Source: Falsiphaeobacter marinintestinus (GTDB taxonomy: Bacteria; Pseudomonadota; Alphaproteobacteria; Rhodobacterales; Rhodobacteraceae). Taken from it: a DNA stretch of 64,000 bases. Below, piece after piece: positions 24,544-34,103 of this stretch. The DNA lies in contig NZ_VOGO01000001.1 of NCBI RefSeq assembly GCF_007923355.1, forward strand, positions 372,001 to 436,000, read 5' to 3'. The notes beneath the pieces were generated by a model. That model was not told the DNA's origin, ran no database searches, and saw only the letters and a program-made list of their open reading frames with translations. Numbering within the stretch: position 1 is the stretch's first letter; the number at the start of each line of letters is the position of its first letter. A program made the position numbers and the translations under genes.

Positions 24544-25896
24544 ATGTTCGACAAGATCCTGATTGCCAACCGGGGCGAAATTGCCCTGCGCGTGGTACGG
24601 GCTGCGCGCGAGATGGGGATTGGCACGGTTGCCGTGCACTCCACCGCCGACAGCGATGCCATGCATGTCCGTATGGCCGACGAATCGGTCTGTATCGGCC
24701 CGCCTCCGGGGCCACAAAGCTATCTGTCGATCCCGGCCATCATTTCCGCCTGTGAAATCACCGGCGCGCAAGCGATCCATCCCGGGTATGGCTTTTTGTC
24801 CGAAAACGCGAATTTCGCACAGATCATCGAAGATCACGGGCTGACCTTTATCGGCCCCACTGCCGAACATATCCGTGTCATGGGTGACAAGATCACCGCC
24901 AAGGACACGATGAAAGACCTGGGCGTGCCGTGCGTTCCCGGATCGGCGGGCGGTGTTCCGGATCTTGAAACCGCGCGCGAGATTGGTGAGGACATCGGGT
25001 ATCCGGTGATCATCAAAGCCACGGCGGGTGGCGGTGGTCGCGGCATGAAAGTCGCAAAAACCGCGGATGACATGGAACATGCCTTTATGACGGCCCGGGC
25101 CGAGGGCAAAGCCGCTTTTGGCAACGACGAAGTCTATATCGAAAAATACCTGACCACCCCGCGTCACATCGAAATTCAGGTGTTTGGCGACGGTCGTGGC
25201 AAAGCTGTGCATCTGGGCGAACGCGATTGCTCTTTGCAGAGACGCCATCAGAAAGTGTTCGAAGAGGCCCCCGGCCCCTGCATTTCTGCAGGGGAAAGGG
25301 CAAAAATAGGGCAGGTTTGCGCCAATGCCGTGGCGAAGATCAATTATATCGGCGCCGGTACGATAGAATTCCTGTACGAAAACGGCGAGTTCTATTTCAT
25401 CGAGATGAACACCCGCCTGCAGGTTGAGCACCCGGTGACCGAAGGAATCTTTGGTGTCGATCTGGTGCGCGAACAGATCCTTGTGGCCGCTGGTGAACCG
25501 ATGTCCTTTGAACAGGACGATCTGAAGATCAACGGCCACGCGATCGAAGTGCGTATCAACGCCGAAAAGCTGCCTTCGTTCACGCCGTGCCCCGGCAAGA
25601 TCACGCATTTTCATGCGCCCGGCGGCTTGGGTGTTCGGATGGATTCGGCGCTGTATGACGGGTATTCGATCCCGCCCTATTATGACTCGCTGATCGGCAA
25701 ACTGATCGTGCATGGCCGCGACCGAAACGAAGCGCTGGCCCGGCTGGATCGCGCGTTGGGTGAACTGATCGTTGACGGGGTCGACACCACGATCCCGTTG
25801 TTCAGTGCCTTGCTGCAGGAACCGGATGTGCTGAACGGCACCTACAACATCCACTGGCTTGAACACTGGCTTGAAACCAATCTGGGCACTCAATAG
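24544..25896 (+). CDS. accC: Acetyl-CoA carboxylase biotin carboxylase subunit
   Basis: A 450-residue ATP-grasp enzyme that carboxylates the biotin of AccB. It begins [19 protein letters not shown], has the glycine-rich ATP loop [11 protein letters not shown] (about residue 165), the bicarbonate/biotin-site residues in [19 protein letters not shown] and the [15 protein letters not shown] core. Length and motifs are standard. It follows accB in one operon and is followed 18 bases on by aat. Confidence 0.96.
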   Translation: MFDKILIANRGEIALRVVRAAREMGIGTVAVHSTADSDAMHVRMADESVCIGPPPGPQSYLSIPAIISACEITGAQAIHPGYGFLSENANFAQIIEDHGLTFIGPTAEHIRVMGDKITAKDTMKDLGVPCVPGSAGGVPDLETAREIGEDIGYPVIIKATAGGGGRGMKVAKTADDMEHAFMTARAEGKAAFGNDEVYIEKYLTTPRHIEIQVFGDGRGKAVHLGERDCSLQRRHQKVFEEAPGPCISAGERAKIGQVCANAVAKINYIGAGTIEFLYENGEFYFIEMNTRLQVEHPVTEGIFGVDLVREQILVAAGEPMSFEQDDLKINGHAIEVRINAEKLPSFTPCPGKITHFHAPGGLGVRMDSALYDGYSIPPYYDSLIGKLIVHGRDRNEALARLDRALGELIVDGVDTTIPLFSALLQEPDVLNGTYNIHWLEHWLETNLGTQ

Positions 25897-25914
25897 CCCC
25901 CTGTCGGAGCTGGC

Positions 25915-26547
25915 ATGAGCCTGAGTCCGGAACTTTTGTTGCATGCCTATTCCATCGGGATCTTCCCGATGGCCGAGCACAGGAACGACCCCGAGGTTTT
26001 CTGGGTCGACCCGAAACGGCGCGGGATTTTTCCGCTGGACGGGTTTCGCATCTCTCGGTCATTGGCACGACGGATGCGGCGGGGCGGGTTCGAAGTCACG
26101 ATTGACCGCGATTTTGCAGGTGTTCTGGATGCCTGCGCCGACCGGGCCGAAACCTGGATCAACGCCGAAATCCGCCAGCACTATCTTGATCTGCACGCCC
26201 TGAAACACGCGCATTCACTGGAAGTCTGGAACGGCCCTGACCTGATCGGCGGCGTCTATGGCGTTGTCGTGGGCGCGGCTTTCTTCGGCGAAAGCATGTT
26301 TTCACGCCAGACCGATGCGTCAAAGATCGCCTTGGCGTATCTGGTTGATCGCCTGCGCCAAGCGGGGTTCACGCTGTTTGACACGCAATTCCTGACCGCG
26401 CACCTTGCATCATTGGGCGCCGTCGAGATTTCGCGGGCTGAGTACCATCTGCGTCTTGAAGAGGCTGTGAACGGGTCCGCCGATTTCAGCGGTCCGCCGA
26501 TCCCAAGCGCTCAGGACGTGATACAGCGCAACACCCAGACGTCATAG
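25915..26547 (+). CDS. aat: Leucyl/phenylalanyl-tRNA--protein transferase
   Basis: A 210-residue enzyme that adds Leu or Phe to proteins with N-terminal Arg or Lys, marking them for ClpAP degradation. The family blocks AYSIGIFPMAEHRNDPEVFWVDPKRRGI and GGVYGVVVGAAFFGESMFSR are present. It is the third gene of the accBC operon. Its 3' end overlaps the convergent DUF2155 gene by 37 bases, so both stop codons lie within the other gene. Confidence 0.95.
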   Translation: MSLSPELLLHAYSIGIFPMAEHRNDPEVFWVDPKRRGIFPLDGFRISRSLARRMRRGGFEVTIDRDFAGVLDACADRAETWINAEIRQHYLDLHALKHAHSLEVWNGPDLIGGVYGVVVGAAFFGESMFSRQTDASKIALAYLVDRLRQAGFTLFDTQFLTAHLASLGAVEISRAEYHLRLEEAVNGSADFSGPPIPSAQDVIQRNTQTS

Positions 26548-26873
26548 CGACTGTGGTCCAAGGCATTAAGCGCCGGCGATGCTGCAATCATCCAGCCTTC
26601 GAACACAGCCCCGGCTTCGCCGCGGTTCCAGATTGCGAGATAGGCATAGGCGTTGCCGGTCGGGTTGTCTGGCGGATAGCGGCAATCGGCCAACGATACA
26701 TCCAGACCGAACACGATTTCGGTCGCGCCAGACATCACTTCAACGTCCACCGTCTCGCCGTTCACCTTGTCGAGGCCGCGCAAAATGGCCCCTGTCCCGG
26801 ACACGGCCCGCTCTTGCGCAAAGGCGGCAGGCACGCTCCAGATCAGACAGGCCAGAACGAAGGCGCGGATCAC
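26511..26873 (-). CDS. DUF2155-family exported protein
   Basis: A 120-residue protein with a signal peptide (FVLACLIWSVPAAFA) and the DUF2155 core AILRGLDKVNGETVDVEVMSG plus WNRGEAGAVFEGWMIAASPALNALDHSRYDVWVLRC. It is conserved in alphaproteobacteria, always near the NDUFA12-like gene as here; its function is unknown. The start is GTG, overlapping the stop of the MlaD-like gene (GTGA). The 37-base overlap with aat at the 3' end is convergent. Confidence 0.85.
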   Translation of the reverse strand: MIRAFVLACLIWSVPAAFAQERAVSGTGAILRGLDKVNGETVDVEVMSGATEIVFGLDVSLADCRYPPDNPTGNAYAYLAIWNRGEAGAVFEGWMIAASPALNALDHSRYDVWVLRCITS

Positions 26874-27319
26874 TCTCCGTCTCCTCCGGACACGAACTTC
26901 AGCAACAATGAGATCAGGCTGACCGCACCCTGGGTGTCCAGAATCTCATCACCGGGCGCGAAATAAAACAGCGATCCACCGGGGACGATTTCGACAAAAT
27001 TGCCGCCCAGCAACCCTTCGGACGCCACCACAATCGCGCTGTCGTCCGGGATCTCGACCTCATTTCGAACGTTCAGCGTTGTGTCAGCGCGATACGTCTC
27101 GGTGTTCAGCTCCATCCCCGTGACGGTTCCGATCTTGACGCCTGCAAGGCGAACATCGGTGCCAACGGACACGCCTTCCAGCGAGCGGAAAGACGCGTGC
27201 AGGTCATAGCCTGCCCCGCCACCGGAAAACCCGGTCGACTGCGCGGCATAAACGGCAAAGCCGATGGCTGCGGCGAAAACCGCGCCACCGACCAGAACTT
27301 CGGTCTTGTTGTGCGACAT
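26870..27319 (-). CDS. mlaD: MlaD-family outer-membrane lipid asymmetry protein
   Basis: A 149-residue protein with an N-terminal membrane anchor (EVLVGGAVFAAAIGFAVYAAQS) and one MCE domain (YDLHASFRSLEGVSVGTDVRLAGVKIGTVTG). It is the periplasmic lipid-binding subunit of an MlaFEDB-like phospholipid transporter; the other subunits are not in the window. I chose the ATG at 27319, which begins MSHNKTEVLVG; longer in-frame versions add a Pro/Arg stretch. The 3' end overlaps DUF2155 by four bases. Confidence 0.85.
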   Translation of the reverse strand: MSHNKTEVLVGGAVFAAAIGFAVYAAQSTGFSGGGAGYDLHASFRSLEGVSVGTDVRLAGVKIGTVTGMELNTETYRADTTLNVRNEVEIPDDSAIVVASEGLLGGNFVEIVPGGSLFYFAPGDEILDTQGAVSLISLLLKFVSGGDGE

Positions 27320-27332
27320 GTGCGGCGCTCTC

Positions 27333-27716
27333 TTATTCGGGGCTCCAGGCCTCGTAATCGCTGCGATCAGCCGGGGATGCCTGACGCAGTGAGCCGGCAG
27401 GCGCATAGGCCAAGGCAGTCCCCGTCAGGTTTTCCTGATGCGGCTTTTCCCACGCCTTGTGGGCCAGCGGGTCTTTTGACGGCGGTTCGTCCCAGGTGCG
27501 GTGCAGCCAGCCGTGCCAATCGGGGTCCACCCGGCTGGCCTCGACCTCACCATTGAACATCACCCAGCGTTTGCTGTCGTCGGCATTGCGATAAAACACA
27601 TTGCCCTGATCGTCTTCACCGACCTTCACGCCCTTGCGCGCGGTAAAGATCTGAGTGTTCAGCGTCGATCCGTGCCACCAGGTCAAGGCACGCAGAAGAG
27701 TGTTCAGGGTTCCCAT
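27333..27716 (-). CDS. NADH:ubiquinone oxidoreductase NDUFA12-family subunit
   Basis: A 127-residue complex I accessory protein homologous to mitochondrial NDUFA12, a feature of alphaproteobacteria. Typical blocks are [60 protein letters not shown] and PHQENLTGT. The start at 27716 has CGGAG some nine bases upstream. It is the first gene of an NDUFA12-mlaD-DUF2155 set, 13 bases before mlaD. Confidence 0.92.
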   Translation of the reverse strand: MGTLNTLLRALTWWHGSTLNTQIFTARKGVKVGEDDQGNVFYRNADDSKRWVMFNGEVEASRVDPDWHGWLHRTWDEPPSKDPLAHKAWEKPHQENLTGTALAYAPAGSLRQASPADRSDYEAWSPE

Positions 27717-27811
27717 GGACGTCTCCGGCATTTCGTTACCGCAGATATGGACCAAAGCCGGGCCAAGGTCCAGAGGTCAGGGGCAGGCCAAACCGCCGCG
27801 CCTGCGCGGAA

Positions 27812-28105
27812 CTATGCTGCGGTTGCCCAGTTCATATGTTTAAAGTCTTCGCGAAAGGCAAAGCGCTCCAGATGCTTGTCGATCACCATCCGCATCCTTG
27901 GCAAATCTTCGCCGGTTACCTTGATCGTCAGCGTCTGGCCGTCTGCCGTCATCTGGGCCGACCCGACAGGCAGTTCCAATGATCCGGTTTCAGGCGTGAA
28001 TTCGACCGTAGCCTTGTGGCTGAAGTGCTTGCACAGCTGTTGCAGGTACTTGCTGGCGTTTGGCGTATCGAAAACGCCGGTGTCCGATTGATGAGTCTCT
28101 GACAT
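27812..28105 (-). CDS. DUF2218 domain protein
   Basis: A 97-residue soluble protein with the DUF2218 pattern (ASKYLQQLCKHFSHKATVEFTPETGSLELPVGSAQMTADGQTLTIKV). Members of this family often accompany iron-siderophore or iron-sulfur genes, but the function is not known. The ATG at 28105 is preceded by AGGA. It stands alone between the NDUFA12 gene and ridA on the same strand, with 95- and 85-base gaps. Confidence 0.8.
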   Translation of the reverse strand: MSETHQSDTGVFDTPNASKYLQQLCKHFSHKATVEFTPETGSLELPVGSAQMTADGQTLTIKVTGEDLPRMRMVIDKHLERFAFREDFKHMNWATAA

Positions 28106-28190
28106 GGGTAAATCCTGACTATTACTATCAGGCTTATATGTCAGCCCACCCCGCTCTGTGCAATTCATATTCCTGCACATCGGCTGTGCA

Positions 28191-28553
28191 TCATGCCTTA
28201 GGCGCGAGTGCCGTCAATTCGATCTCGATCCGGTACTTGGGGTCGATCAACCCGCATTCAACCATTGTCGCGGCAGGTGGGTTGCCTTTGAACACTTCGC
28301 TCAAGACAGGCCAGCACGGCTCAAATTCGGCGGCATCTGGCAGGTAATAATTCACCCGAACCGCATGTTCGAACCCCGATCCGGCCTCGGCCAGGGCCTT
28401 ACCGATCGTATCCAGCGCCGAGCGGCATTGGCTGACGACATCGTCCCCCTGCCCTACGGTCCCGGCCACATGCACGAATCCGCCCGCAACAACGGCGCGG
28501 CAATATCCGATTTTGGCTTCGAAATCGCCGCCAAAAGAAATACGTCTGATCAT
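28191..28553 (-). CDS. RidA-family (YjgF) enamine/imine deaminase-like protein
   Basis: A 120-residue RidA-type protein, a small trimeric enzyme that hydrolyses reactive enamines such as 2-aminoacrylate. YjgF landmarks include VAGGFVHVAGTVGQ, the CRSALDTIGKALAEAGSG helix, and the catalytic-site region with the invariant-position Arg replaced (ATMVECGLIDPKYRIEIELTAL). The usual Arg-x-x-V motif at the active site is not clear, so it may belong to a non-deaminase subgroup. It lies downstream of the clpX terminator as a separate unit. Confidence 0.8.
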   Translation of the reverse strand: MIRRISFGGDFEAKIGYCRAVVAGGFVHVAGTVGQGDDVVSQCRSALDTIGKALAEAGSGFEHAVRVNYYLPDAAEFEPCWPVLSEVFKGNPPAATMVECGLIDPKYRIEIELTALAPKA

Positions 28554-28569
28554 TTCTGGTCCCTCACAT

Positions 28570-28597
28570 GCAAACGGCGCGGAAGACCCGCGCCGTT
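28570..28597 (-). terminator. Rho-independent terminator after clpX
   Basis: AACGGCGCGG (28573-28582) pairs with CCGCGCCGTT (28588-28597) around an AAGAC loop. On the minus strand the stem is followed by TTT. It separates clpX from ridA. Confidence 0.8.
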
Positions 28598-28621
28598 GTT
28601 TTGGTCAATAAGACTTTTGAT

Positions 28622-29890
28622 TTACCCTGCCGTCGCTGGTTCTTTTTCAGCATCCGCATAGATCATCAGCGGCTGTGCGTCAGAATTGGCCGCCTCTTCG
28701 TTGACGACAACCTTTGTGACATTTTCCATACCCGGCAGATCGAACATCGTGTCCAGCAGGATGTCTTCCAGAATTGACCGCAGGCCCCGCGCACCGGTCT
28801 TGCGTTCGATCGCCCGACGGGCGATGGCGCGCATGGCGTCGTCGGTAAAGGACAGTTCGGTGTCTTCCAGTTCGAACAGGCGCTGGTACTGCTTGACCAA
28901 GGCGTTCTTGGGTCGGGTCAAAATCTCGACCAATGCGTCTTCGTCCAGATCTTCCAGCGTTGCCAGAACCGGCAAACGACCGACAAATTCCGGGATCAGG
29001 CCAAATTTCAACAGGTCTTCGGGTTCAAGATCTTTGAAGGTCTCGCCCACGCCCTGTTCATTTTCGTCCCGAACATCGGCCCCAAAGCCCATGGCCGAGC
29101 CCTTGCCGCGCTGTTTGATGATCTTGTCGAGACCCGCAAAGGCGCCGCCACAGATGAACAGGATATTCGTGGTATCGACCTGCAGGAATTCCTGTTGCGG
29201 ATGCTTGCGGCCACCTTGCGGCGGTACGCTTGCAACGGTGCCTTCCATCAGCTTCAGCAATGCCTGCTGAACGCCCTCGCCCGACACGTCGCGCGTGATC
29301 GAAGGATTCTCTGACTTGCGGGTGATCTTGTCGACCTCATCGATATAGACGATGCCGCGCTGCGCACGTTCGACATTGTATTCAGAAGACTGGAGCAGCT
29401 TCAGGATGATGTTTTCCACATCCTCGCCCACATATCCGGCTTCGGTCAGCGTCGTCGCATCCGCCATCGTAAACGGCACATCCAGAATCCGCGCCAGCGT
29501 TTGTGCCAGCAGGGTCTTGCCGCACCCGGTCGGTCCGATCAGCAGGATGTTGGACTTTGCCAGTTCGATATCACTGCCCGCTTTCTGGGCGTGATCGAGG
29601 CGCTTGTAGTGGTTGTGAACCGCCACCGACAACACCCGCTTGGCCATCGCCTGACCGATCACGTAGTCGTCCAGAACCTCGCAGATATCCTTGGGCGTCG
29701 GTACGCCATCGGTCGATTTCAAACCGGCCGCTTTCGTTTCTTCGCGGATAATATCCATACACAGTTCAACGCATTCATCGCAGATGAACACGGTGGGCCC
29801 TGCAATCAGCTTGCGAACCTCGTGCTGGCTTTTCCCGCAAAAGCTGCAGTAGAGGGTGTTCTTGCTGTCACCGCCTGAGTTCGTTGCCAT
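28622..29890 (-). CDS. clpX: ATP-dependent Clp protease ATPase subunit ClpX
   Basis: A 422-residue AAA+ unfoldase that feeds substrates to ClpP. It has the N-terminal C4 zinc-binding domain ([10 protein letters not shown] and [10 protein letters not shown]), Walker [10 protein letters not shown], Walker [10 protein letters not shown], sensor region, and the pore and IGF-type loop region that docks ClpP. Full length and conserved throughout. It follows clpP on the same strand after 155 bases with a terminator in between, so it is probably transcribed from its own promoter as well. Confidence 0.97.
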   Translation of the reverse strand: MATNSGGDSKNTLYCSFCGKSQHEVRKLIAGPTVFICDECVELCMDIIREETKAAGLKSTDGVPTPKDICEVLDDYVIGQAMAKRVLSVAVHNHYKRLDHAQKAGSDIELAKSNILLIGPTGCGKTLLAQTLARILDVPFTMADATTLTEAGYVGEDVENIILKLLQSSEYNVERAQRGIVYIDEVDKITRKSENPSITRDVSGEGVQQALLKLMEGTVASVPPQGGRKHPQQEFLQVDTTNILFICGGAFAGLDKIIKQRGKGSAMGFGADVRDENEQGVGETFKDLEPEDLLKFGLIPEFVGRLPVLATLEDLDEDALVEILTRPKNALVKQYQRLFELEDTELSFTDDAMRAIARRAIERKTGARGLRSILEDILLDTMFDLPGMENVTKVVVNEEAANSDAQPLMIYADAEKEPATAG

Positions 29891-29993
29891 GGTCTACCTT
29901 TCGGCTTCGATTTCCGCGTTCCCCCAGAGCCCTGGGGTCGATTTCATTGCCAATCCCGACAGCTTAAGCCAGCCTCACGGGAGCGACAATGCC

Positions 29994-30026
29994 AAAACGT
30001 GTCCGCCCGTCCTAACCGGCGGACAC
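29994..30026 (-). terminator. Rho-independent terminator after clpP
   Basis: GTGTCCGCC (29999-30007) pairs with GGCGGACAC (30018-30026); on the minus strand the hairpin is followed by GTTTTG. It lies 20 bases beyond the clpP stop. Confidence 0.8.
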
Positions 30027-30045
30027 CTGTCTATGATTGCCGCAA

Positions 30046-30678
30046 TCAGCTTTCTTCGCTGCCGGACTTGCTGCGGCTGTCGACGATTTCATCGATATGG
30101 CCCCAGTCTTTGGCTTCTTCCGGCGACATGAAATTGTCGCGATCCAATGCCTTTTCGACGTTCTTTTTCGACTGGCCAGTATGCTTGACATAGATGTCAT
30201 ACAGCCGGTCTTTCAGTTTCTGTGTCTCGGCGGCGTGGATCATGATATCGCTCGCCTGGCCCTGATAGCCACCGCTGGGCTGGTGCACCATGATGCGGCT
30301 GTTGGGCAGCGAGAACCGCATGCCGTTTTCACCGCCAGCCAGCAAAACCGATCCCATCGAGGCCGCCTGACCAATCACCAAGGTCGAACACTTGGGCTTG
30401 ATGTACTGCATAGTGTCATAGATCGACAGGCCCGAGGTCACAACGCCACCGGGGCTATTGATGTAGATCGAAATTTCCTTGGACGGGTTTTCGGCCTCAA
30501 GATGCAGCAGCTGAGCGACGATCAGATGGCTCATCCCATCATGGATCGGACCGTTGATGAAAATGATCCGCTCCTTCAACAGGCGCGAGAAGATATCATA
30601 GGCCCGTTCGCCGCGGCTGGTCTGCTCGACGACCATGGGAACGAGCGTATTGTTGTAGGTGTCGATGGGATCAAACAT
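30046..30678 (-). CDS. clpP: ATP-dependent Clp protease proteolytic subunit ClpP
   Basis: A 210-residue serine protease subunit with the catalytic triad Ser in [14 protein letters not shown], His in MVHQPSGG, and Asp in the later EAKDWGHID region. The N-terminal block [27 protein letters not shown] is fully conserved. It ends in the acidic/basic tail [11 protein letters not shown] 286-base region separates it from the sox cluster terminator and holds its promoter. Confidence 0.97.
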   Translation of the reverse strand: MFDPIDTYNNTLVPMVVEQTSRGERAYDIFSRLLKERIIFINGPIHDGMSHLIVAQLLHLEAENPSKEISIYINSPGGVVTSGLSIYDTMQYIKPKCSTLVIGQAASMGSVLLAGGENGMRFSLPNSRIMVHQPSGGYQGQASDIMIHAAETQKLKDRLYDIYVKHTGQSKKNVEKALDRDNFMSPEEAKDWGHIDEIVDSRSKSGSEES

Positions 30679-30923
30679 ATGCGCCGCCTGCTCTGATGTA
30701 GGACCGGGACCATACCCGGGTCTGCGTTACGAGAGTCTTAGTGTCGCCTTTGGGGGGCTGCAAGGGGTGGGACGAAATCCGTTCCCGCAGATTTGCGATG
30801 GCAAAGGGCAGTGAATGAATTCTGACGTCGAAAAATGAGTATTTGGAAAAGAGAAGAAGATACGACTTTGTGCTGCATTGGCTGGGCAGTGGGGTTGTCA
30901 GATGCCTCGCCCGGTCAAAAAGC
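30679..30923. other. Intergenic region before clpP
   Basis: The 286 bases between the clpP start and the soxF stop hold the clpP promoter (minus strand, near the start) and, at the far end, the soxF terminator. Between them, the stretch around 30810-30890 is AT-rich (TGAATGAATTC, GAAAAGAGAAG) and no coding frame or repeat was seen. Confidence 0.5.
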
Positions 30924-30955
30924 GCGGCGCGCGCCGCAATTGAGGCGCGCGCCGC
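30917..30955 (-). terminator. Terminator of the sox operon
   Basis: GCGGCGCGCGCC (30924-30935) and GGCGCGCGCCGC (30944-30955) form a perfect 12-base GC stem. On the minus strand it is followed by GCGCTTTTTG. It lies ten bases after the soxF stop and closes the minus-strand sox operon. Confidence 0.9.
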
Positions 30956-30964
30956 TTGGAAGAT

Positions 30965-32233
30965 TTAGCCAAACATGTCCGAGGTAATGCCGGCATACCA
31001 GCCGATGCTTTCCTCGTAAGTGGCCTGACGCAGCTCGGCGTTTTCGCCGGTCTTGCTGATGAACCCATCGACTTTGGCGATTTTCTCGTCAGTCGCCTCG
31101 TAGGTTGCGCCGACCTTGACGCCGTCATCCGTGTCGATCAACGACCAGCAAGTGTTCGAGAACTTGGCCGGGAACACTTTGGAGCCGGTCAGGGCGCCGC
31201 GCACGGCCATGGCCGCGACCTTGGCCTGACTGTTGGCCGAGAAGCCAGATTTGGGCATATCACCCTGCGCACAGGCGTCGCCCAGCACGTGGATGTTTTC
31301 GTCAATGCGCGACTGCATCGTGTGGCCCGAGACAGGCGCCCAGTTGCCGTCGGTGATTCCCGCCATCTCGCAGATACGGCCTGCTTTCATCGCCGGGATC
31401 ACGTTGCAGACATCGACCTTGGTTTCTTCGCCGTCGATGGTCACGGTCATGGCGTCGGGATCGACCTGAACATTGTCGCCGCCGAAGTCTGCCCCGATCC
31501 AGTCGATCATGCCGTCATAGTGATTGCCCCAGCCTTCCTGGAACAGGGCCATCTTGGAAAACTTGGCCTTCGGATCCGCGATGATGATCTTGGCGGTCGG
31601 GTTCTTTTCCTTCAGCACATGAGCAACCATTGATACCCGCTCATAGGGGCCGGGCGGGCAGCGGAAGGGGTTCGGGGGGGCGACCATGCAAAAGGTGCCG
31701 CCCTGGGGCATTGATTCGATCTGTGCTTTCAGAAGCTCTGACTGAGATCCGGCCTTGTAAGCATGGGGCATCTTGTTCTGAGCACTGACGTCCCATCCCG
31801 GAACCGCGCCGTCGACAAAATCGATGCCGGGGCTCAGGATCAGGCGATCATAGGGCAGCGATCCACCGCCAGCCAAGGTCACTGTCTTGGCATCGCGGTC
31901 GATCCCCACGGCCCAGTCATGCACGACGTTTACGCCATAGTCGGCCGCCAGTTTACCATAGGTGTGGCCGATGCTGCTGAGTTCGCGGAACCCACCCATA
32001 TAGAGATTCGAGAAGAAGCAGGTGTAATAGGTGCGCGTCGGTTCGATCAGCGTAACGTCAATTGCGCCCTTGCTGTCTTTGGCGATGTAACGCGCGGCTG
32101 TGGCTCCTCCTGCCCCGCCGCCGATCACCACCACTTTAGGGCGTCCATGCCCTGCGCCCATCACCATGGGCGCGCTTAAACTTGCGGCGACCCCGATGGA
32201 CGTGCCCAGAAAAGTCCGTCTGTTGATAGTCAT
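30965..32233 (-). CDS. soxF: Sulfide dehydrogenase flavoprotein SoxF (FCSD-type)
   Basis: A 422-residue periplasmic FAD enzyme that oxidises sulfide. It has a Tat signal (NRRTFLGTSIGVAASLSA), the FAD motif VVVIGGGAGGATAARYIA, and the redox cysteine in RTYYTCFFSNLYMGG; a second cysteine in NPFRCPPGPYERVS completes the disulfide that accepts electrons from sulfide. It is the last gene of the sox operon. Its cytochrome partner is the diheme SoxE encoded just upstream, so the pair forms a flavocytochrome c. Confidence 0.9.
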   Translation of the reverse strand: MTINRRTFLGTSIGVAASLSAPMVMGAGHGRPKVVVIGGGAGGATAARYIAKDSKGAIDVTLIEPTRTYYTCFFSNLYMGGFRELSSIGHTYGKLAADYGVNVVHDWAVGIDRDAKTVTLAGGGSLPYDRLILSPGIDFVDGAVPGWDVSAQNKMPHAYKAGSQSELLKAQIESMPQGGTFCMVAPPNPFRCPPGPYERVSMVAHVLKEKNPTAKIIIADPKAKFSKMALFQEGWGNHYDGMIDWIGADFGGDNVQVDPDAMTVTIDGEETKVDVCNVIPAMKAGRICEMAGITDGNWAPVSGHTMQSRIDENIHVLGDACAQGDMPKSGFSANSQAKVAAMAVRGALTGSKVFPAKFSNTCWSLIDTDDGVKVGATYEATDEKIAKVDGFISKTGENAELRQATYEESIGWYAGITSDMFG

Positions 32234-32272
32234 GTGGTTCCTCCCAATTCTTCGTAAAAAAGACGCGCCGGA

Positions 32273-32983
32273 TTACTCCAACGCGCCAAAATATGCTGCC
32301 AGTGCAGCAATCTCTTCGTCCGACAGCCTGCCCGCCAGCATCTGCATCACCGGGTGGGGTCGGATTTTCTGCTTGTAAGCGTGCATGGCAAGCACGAAAT
32401 CCTCGTCATACCAGCCAATAATTGCAGGTATCCCGTCATAATCGCCATCGACCTGATGACAGGTCGTACACTCGCTGGACAGGTATTCACCGTAATCCGG
32501 GTCCCCCACAATGGCGAGCGTTTCGGGCGTCAGAGAGACATCGACAGGCTTGGCCGTCGGTGCCGCTTCGGGGATGTCCTGCGGGCTATCAGAGAACTGT
32601 CTGAGATAGGCCAGAACATCGCCGCGATCTTTGGCCTCGGGCATCCCGGCAAACACCATGTTGGTGCCGCTGACCAGCGCCTTGGGATTGTTCAGATAGG
32701 CATCCAGATGTTCCAGATCCCAGACCATCCCGTCGCGCCGTGCGCGACGAATACCGTCCGAATATTCGAAATCTTCGAACACCGCGACCTTGCGGAAAAA
32801 GATCCCGTTCAGGACCGGGCCGACCTTATGGGCGGCGTCGGTGCCGACCTCGTGACATTCGCCGCAAACCTGGAAAAGTTCGGCGCCCCTGACGGGATCA
32901 CCGATTTGTTCTACACCCTCTTCAGCGAAGGCCGCCCCTGTCAGGGCGACCCAGGCTGCGCATACTCCTCCCAGATAGCGCAT
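32273..32983 (-). CDS. soxE: Diheme cytochrome c SoxE
   Basis: A 236-residue exported cytochrome with two heme-binding sites, CGECH (about residue 40) and CTTCH (about residue 175), each with a methionine further on (GTNMVFAGMPE, HPVMQMLAG). The signal peptide is WVALTGAAFA. In Paracoccus SoxEF is the flavocytochrome c sulfide dehydrogenase. It starts four bases after the soxD stop, and 39 bases separate it from soxF. Confidence 0.88.
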   Translation of the reverse strand: MRYLGGVCAAWVALTGAAFAEEGVEQIGDPVRGAELFQVCGECHEVGTDAAHKVGPVLNGIFFRKVAVFEDFEYSDGIRRARRDGMVWDLEHLDAYLNNPKALVSGTNMVFAGMPEAKDRGDVLAYLRQFSDSPQDIPEAAPTAKPVDVSLTPETLAIVGDPDYGEYLSSECTTCHQVDGDYDGIPAIIGWYDEDFVLAMHAYKQKIRPHPVMQMLAGRLSDEEIAALAAYFGALE

Positions 32984-32987
32984 GGGG

Positions 32988-34103
32988 TTACTGACCGAAG
33001 GATTTCAGATAGGTCAGAACCGCATCGATATCGGCTTCCTTCTTGAGGCCCGCAAACGACATCTTGGTCTTCTTCATGTATGCCTTTGGCTTGGTCAGGA
33101 ATGCGGTGAGTTCTTCCTCGGTCCAGACCAAACCATCTTCGCCAGCTGCGGCCATCGGCTTGGAGTATTTGAAGCCTTCGACAGCACCCGCAGGCGCGCC
33201 CACGATACCATTCAGGACCGGCCCGGTCTTGTTCTTGGCTTTCTCACCAACCTGGTGGCAAGCCTTACACTTCTTAAAGACCTTCTCGCCCTTGGCGATC
33301 ATTTCCGGATCCAGAGCGACAACCTCTTCCACCGGGGCTTCTTCAGCTACCGGTTCGGCCTCTTCCGTGGCGGCTTCGGCAACGACAGCTGTCTCAGCCA
33401 CAGCGGCCGTATCGCGGTCGGCATCCGGCTTGGTGGCGTCCATCAGTTCCTGAACCTTGCGCGCCTTGGTTTCTTCGGGCGTAACGTCCAGAACCATGGC
33501 GCGCATGACGACCTCAGGCGTGCCTTCTTTGCAGTCTGCCATGCAGGGTTCGCGAACGAAATGCGCCTCGGAAGTCAATCGGTCATCGACGATGAACCCG
33601 CCCGCATTGGGCATCTCGACCTCAAGGAAGTTTTCATTCGAAAGTTCGAAATCATCATCCACAAGGTCGTTTGAATAGAGGATATAGGCCACGATGGCAT
33701 ATACCTCGTCATCGGTCAGCGTCTGTGCGTTTCCGAATGGCATTGACCGGCGGACATAGTCGAACGTCGTCGACAGGAACGGCCAGTACGATCCGACGGT
33801 TTTCAGCGGATCTTCGTGGTCCAGCGTGTCCATTCCCCCGGCCAGTTTTGGCCAGTTGTCGACACCTTCGGCAAAGTCACCGTGGCAGATTGCACAGTAG
33901 TCGGCAAACAGTTCTTCGCCGTCAAAGGCGTTGCCCGATCCAACCGGCAGCCCGGTGCCATCGGGGGATATGTCCAGATCCCATGCTGCGATTTCTTCCG
34001 GAAGGGCCGTTCGGCCCAACCCGAATTTTTCGGCGAAAGCAGGTGCGGCGCCCAGCGTCGCGGCCAGTGCTGATGTGATGATCAGATTACGATACTTCGA
34101 CAT
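32988..34103 (-). CDS. soxD: Diheme cytochrome c SoxD
   Basis: The 371-residue electron-accepting subunit of sulfane dehydrogenase SoxCD, which removes six electrons from the SoxY-bound sulfane sulfur. Heme sites are CAICH (about residue 70) and CKACH (about 280). Between them is a long linker with Ala/Glu repeats (VAEEAPVEEVVALDPE) typical of SoxD. A signal peptide is present. The ATG lies inside the soxC gene, an overlap of 17 bases, indicating coupled synthesis with SoxC. Confidence 0.92.
   Translation of the reverse strand: MSKYRNLIITSALAATLGAAPAFAEKFGLGRTALPEEIAAWDLDISPDGTGLPVGSGNAFDGEELFADYCAICHGDFAEGVDNWPKLAGGMDTLDHEDPLKTVGSYWPFLSTTFDYVRRSMPFGNAQTLTDDEVYAIVAYILYSNDLVDDDFELSNENFLEVEMPNAGGFIVDDRLTSEAHFVREPCMADCKEGTPEVVMRAMVLDVTPEETKARKVQELMDATKPDADRDTAAVAETAVVAEAATEEAEPVAEEAPVEEVVALDPEMIAKGEKVFKKCKACHQVGEKAKNKTGPVLNGIVGAPAGAVEGFKYSKPMAAAGEDGLVWTEEELTAFLTKPKAYMKKTKMSFAGLKKEADIDAVLTYLKSFGQ

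Noticed and set aside
23947-25980. Antisense frame of 677 residues opposite accB and accC
   Set aside because: Shadow of the accC reading frame; no motif, no ribosome site and rich in His/Arg as expected of antisense GC-rich genes.
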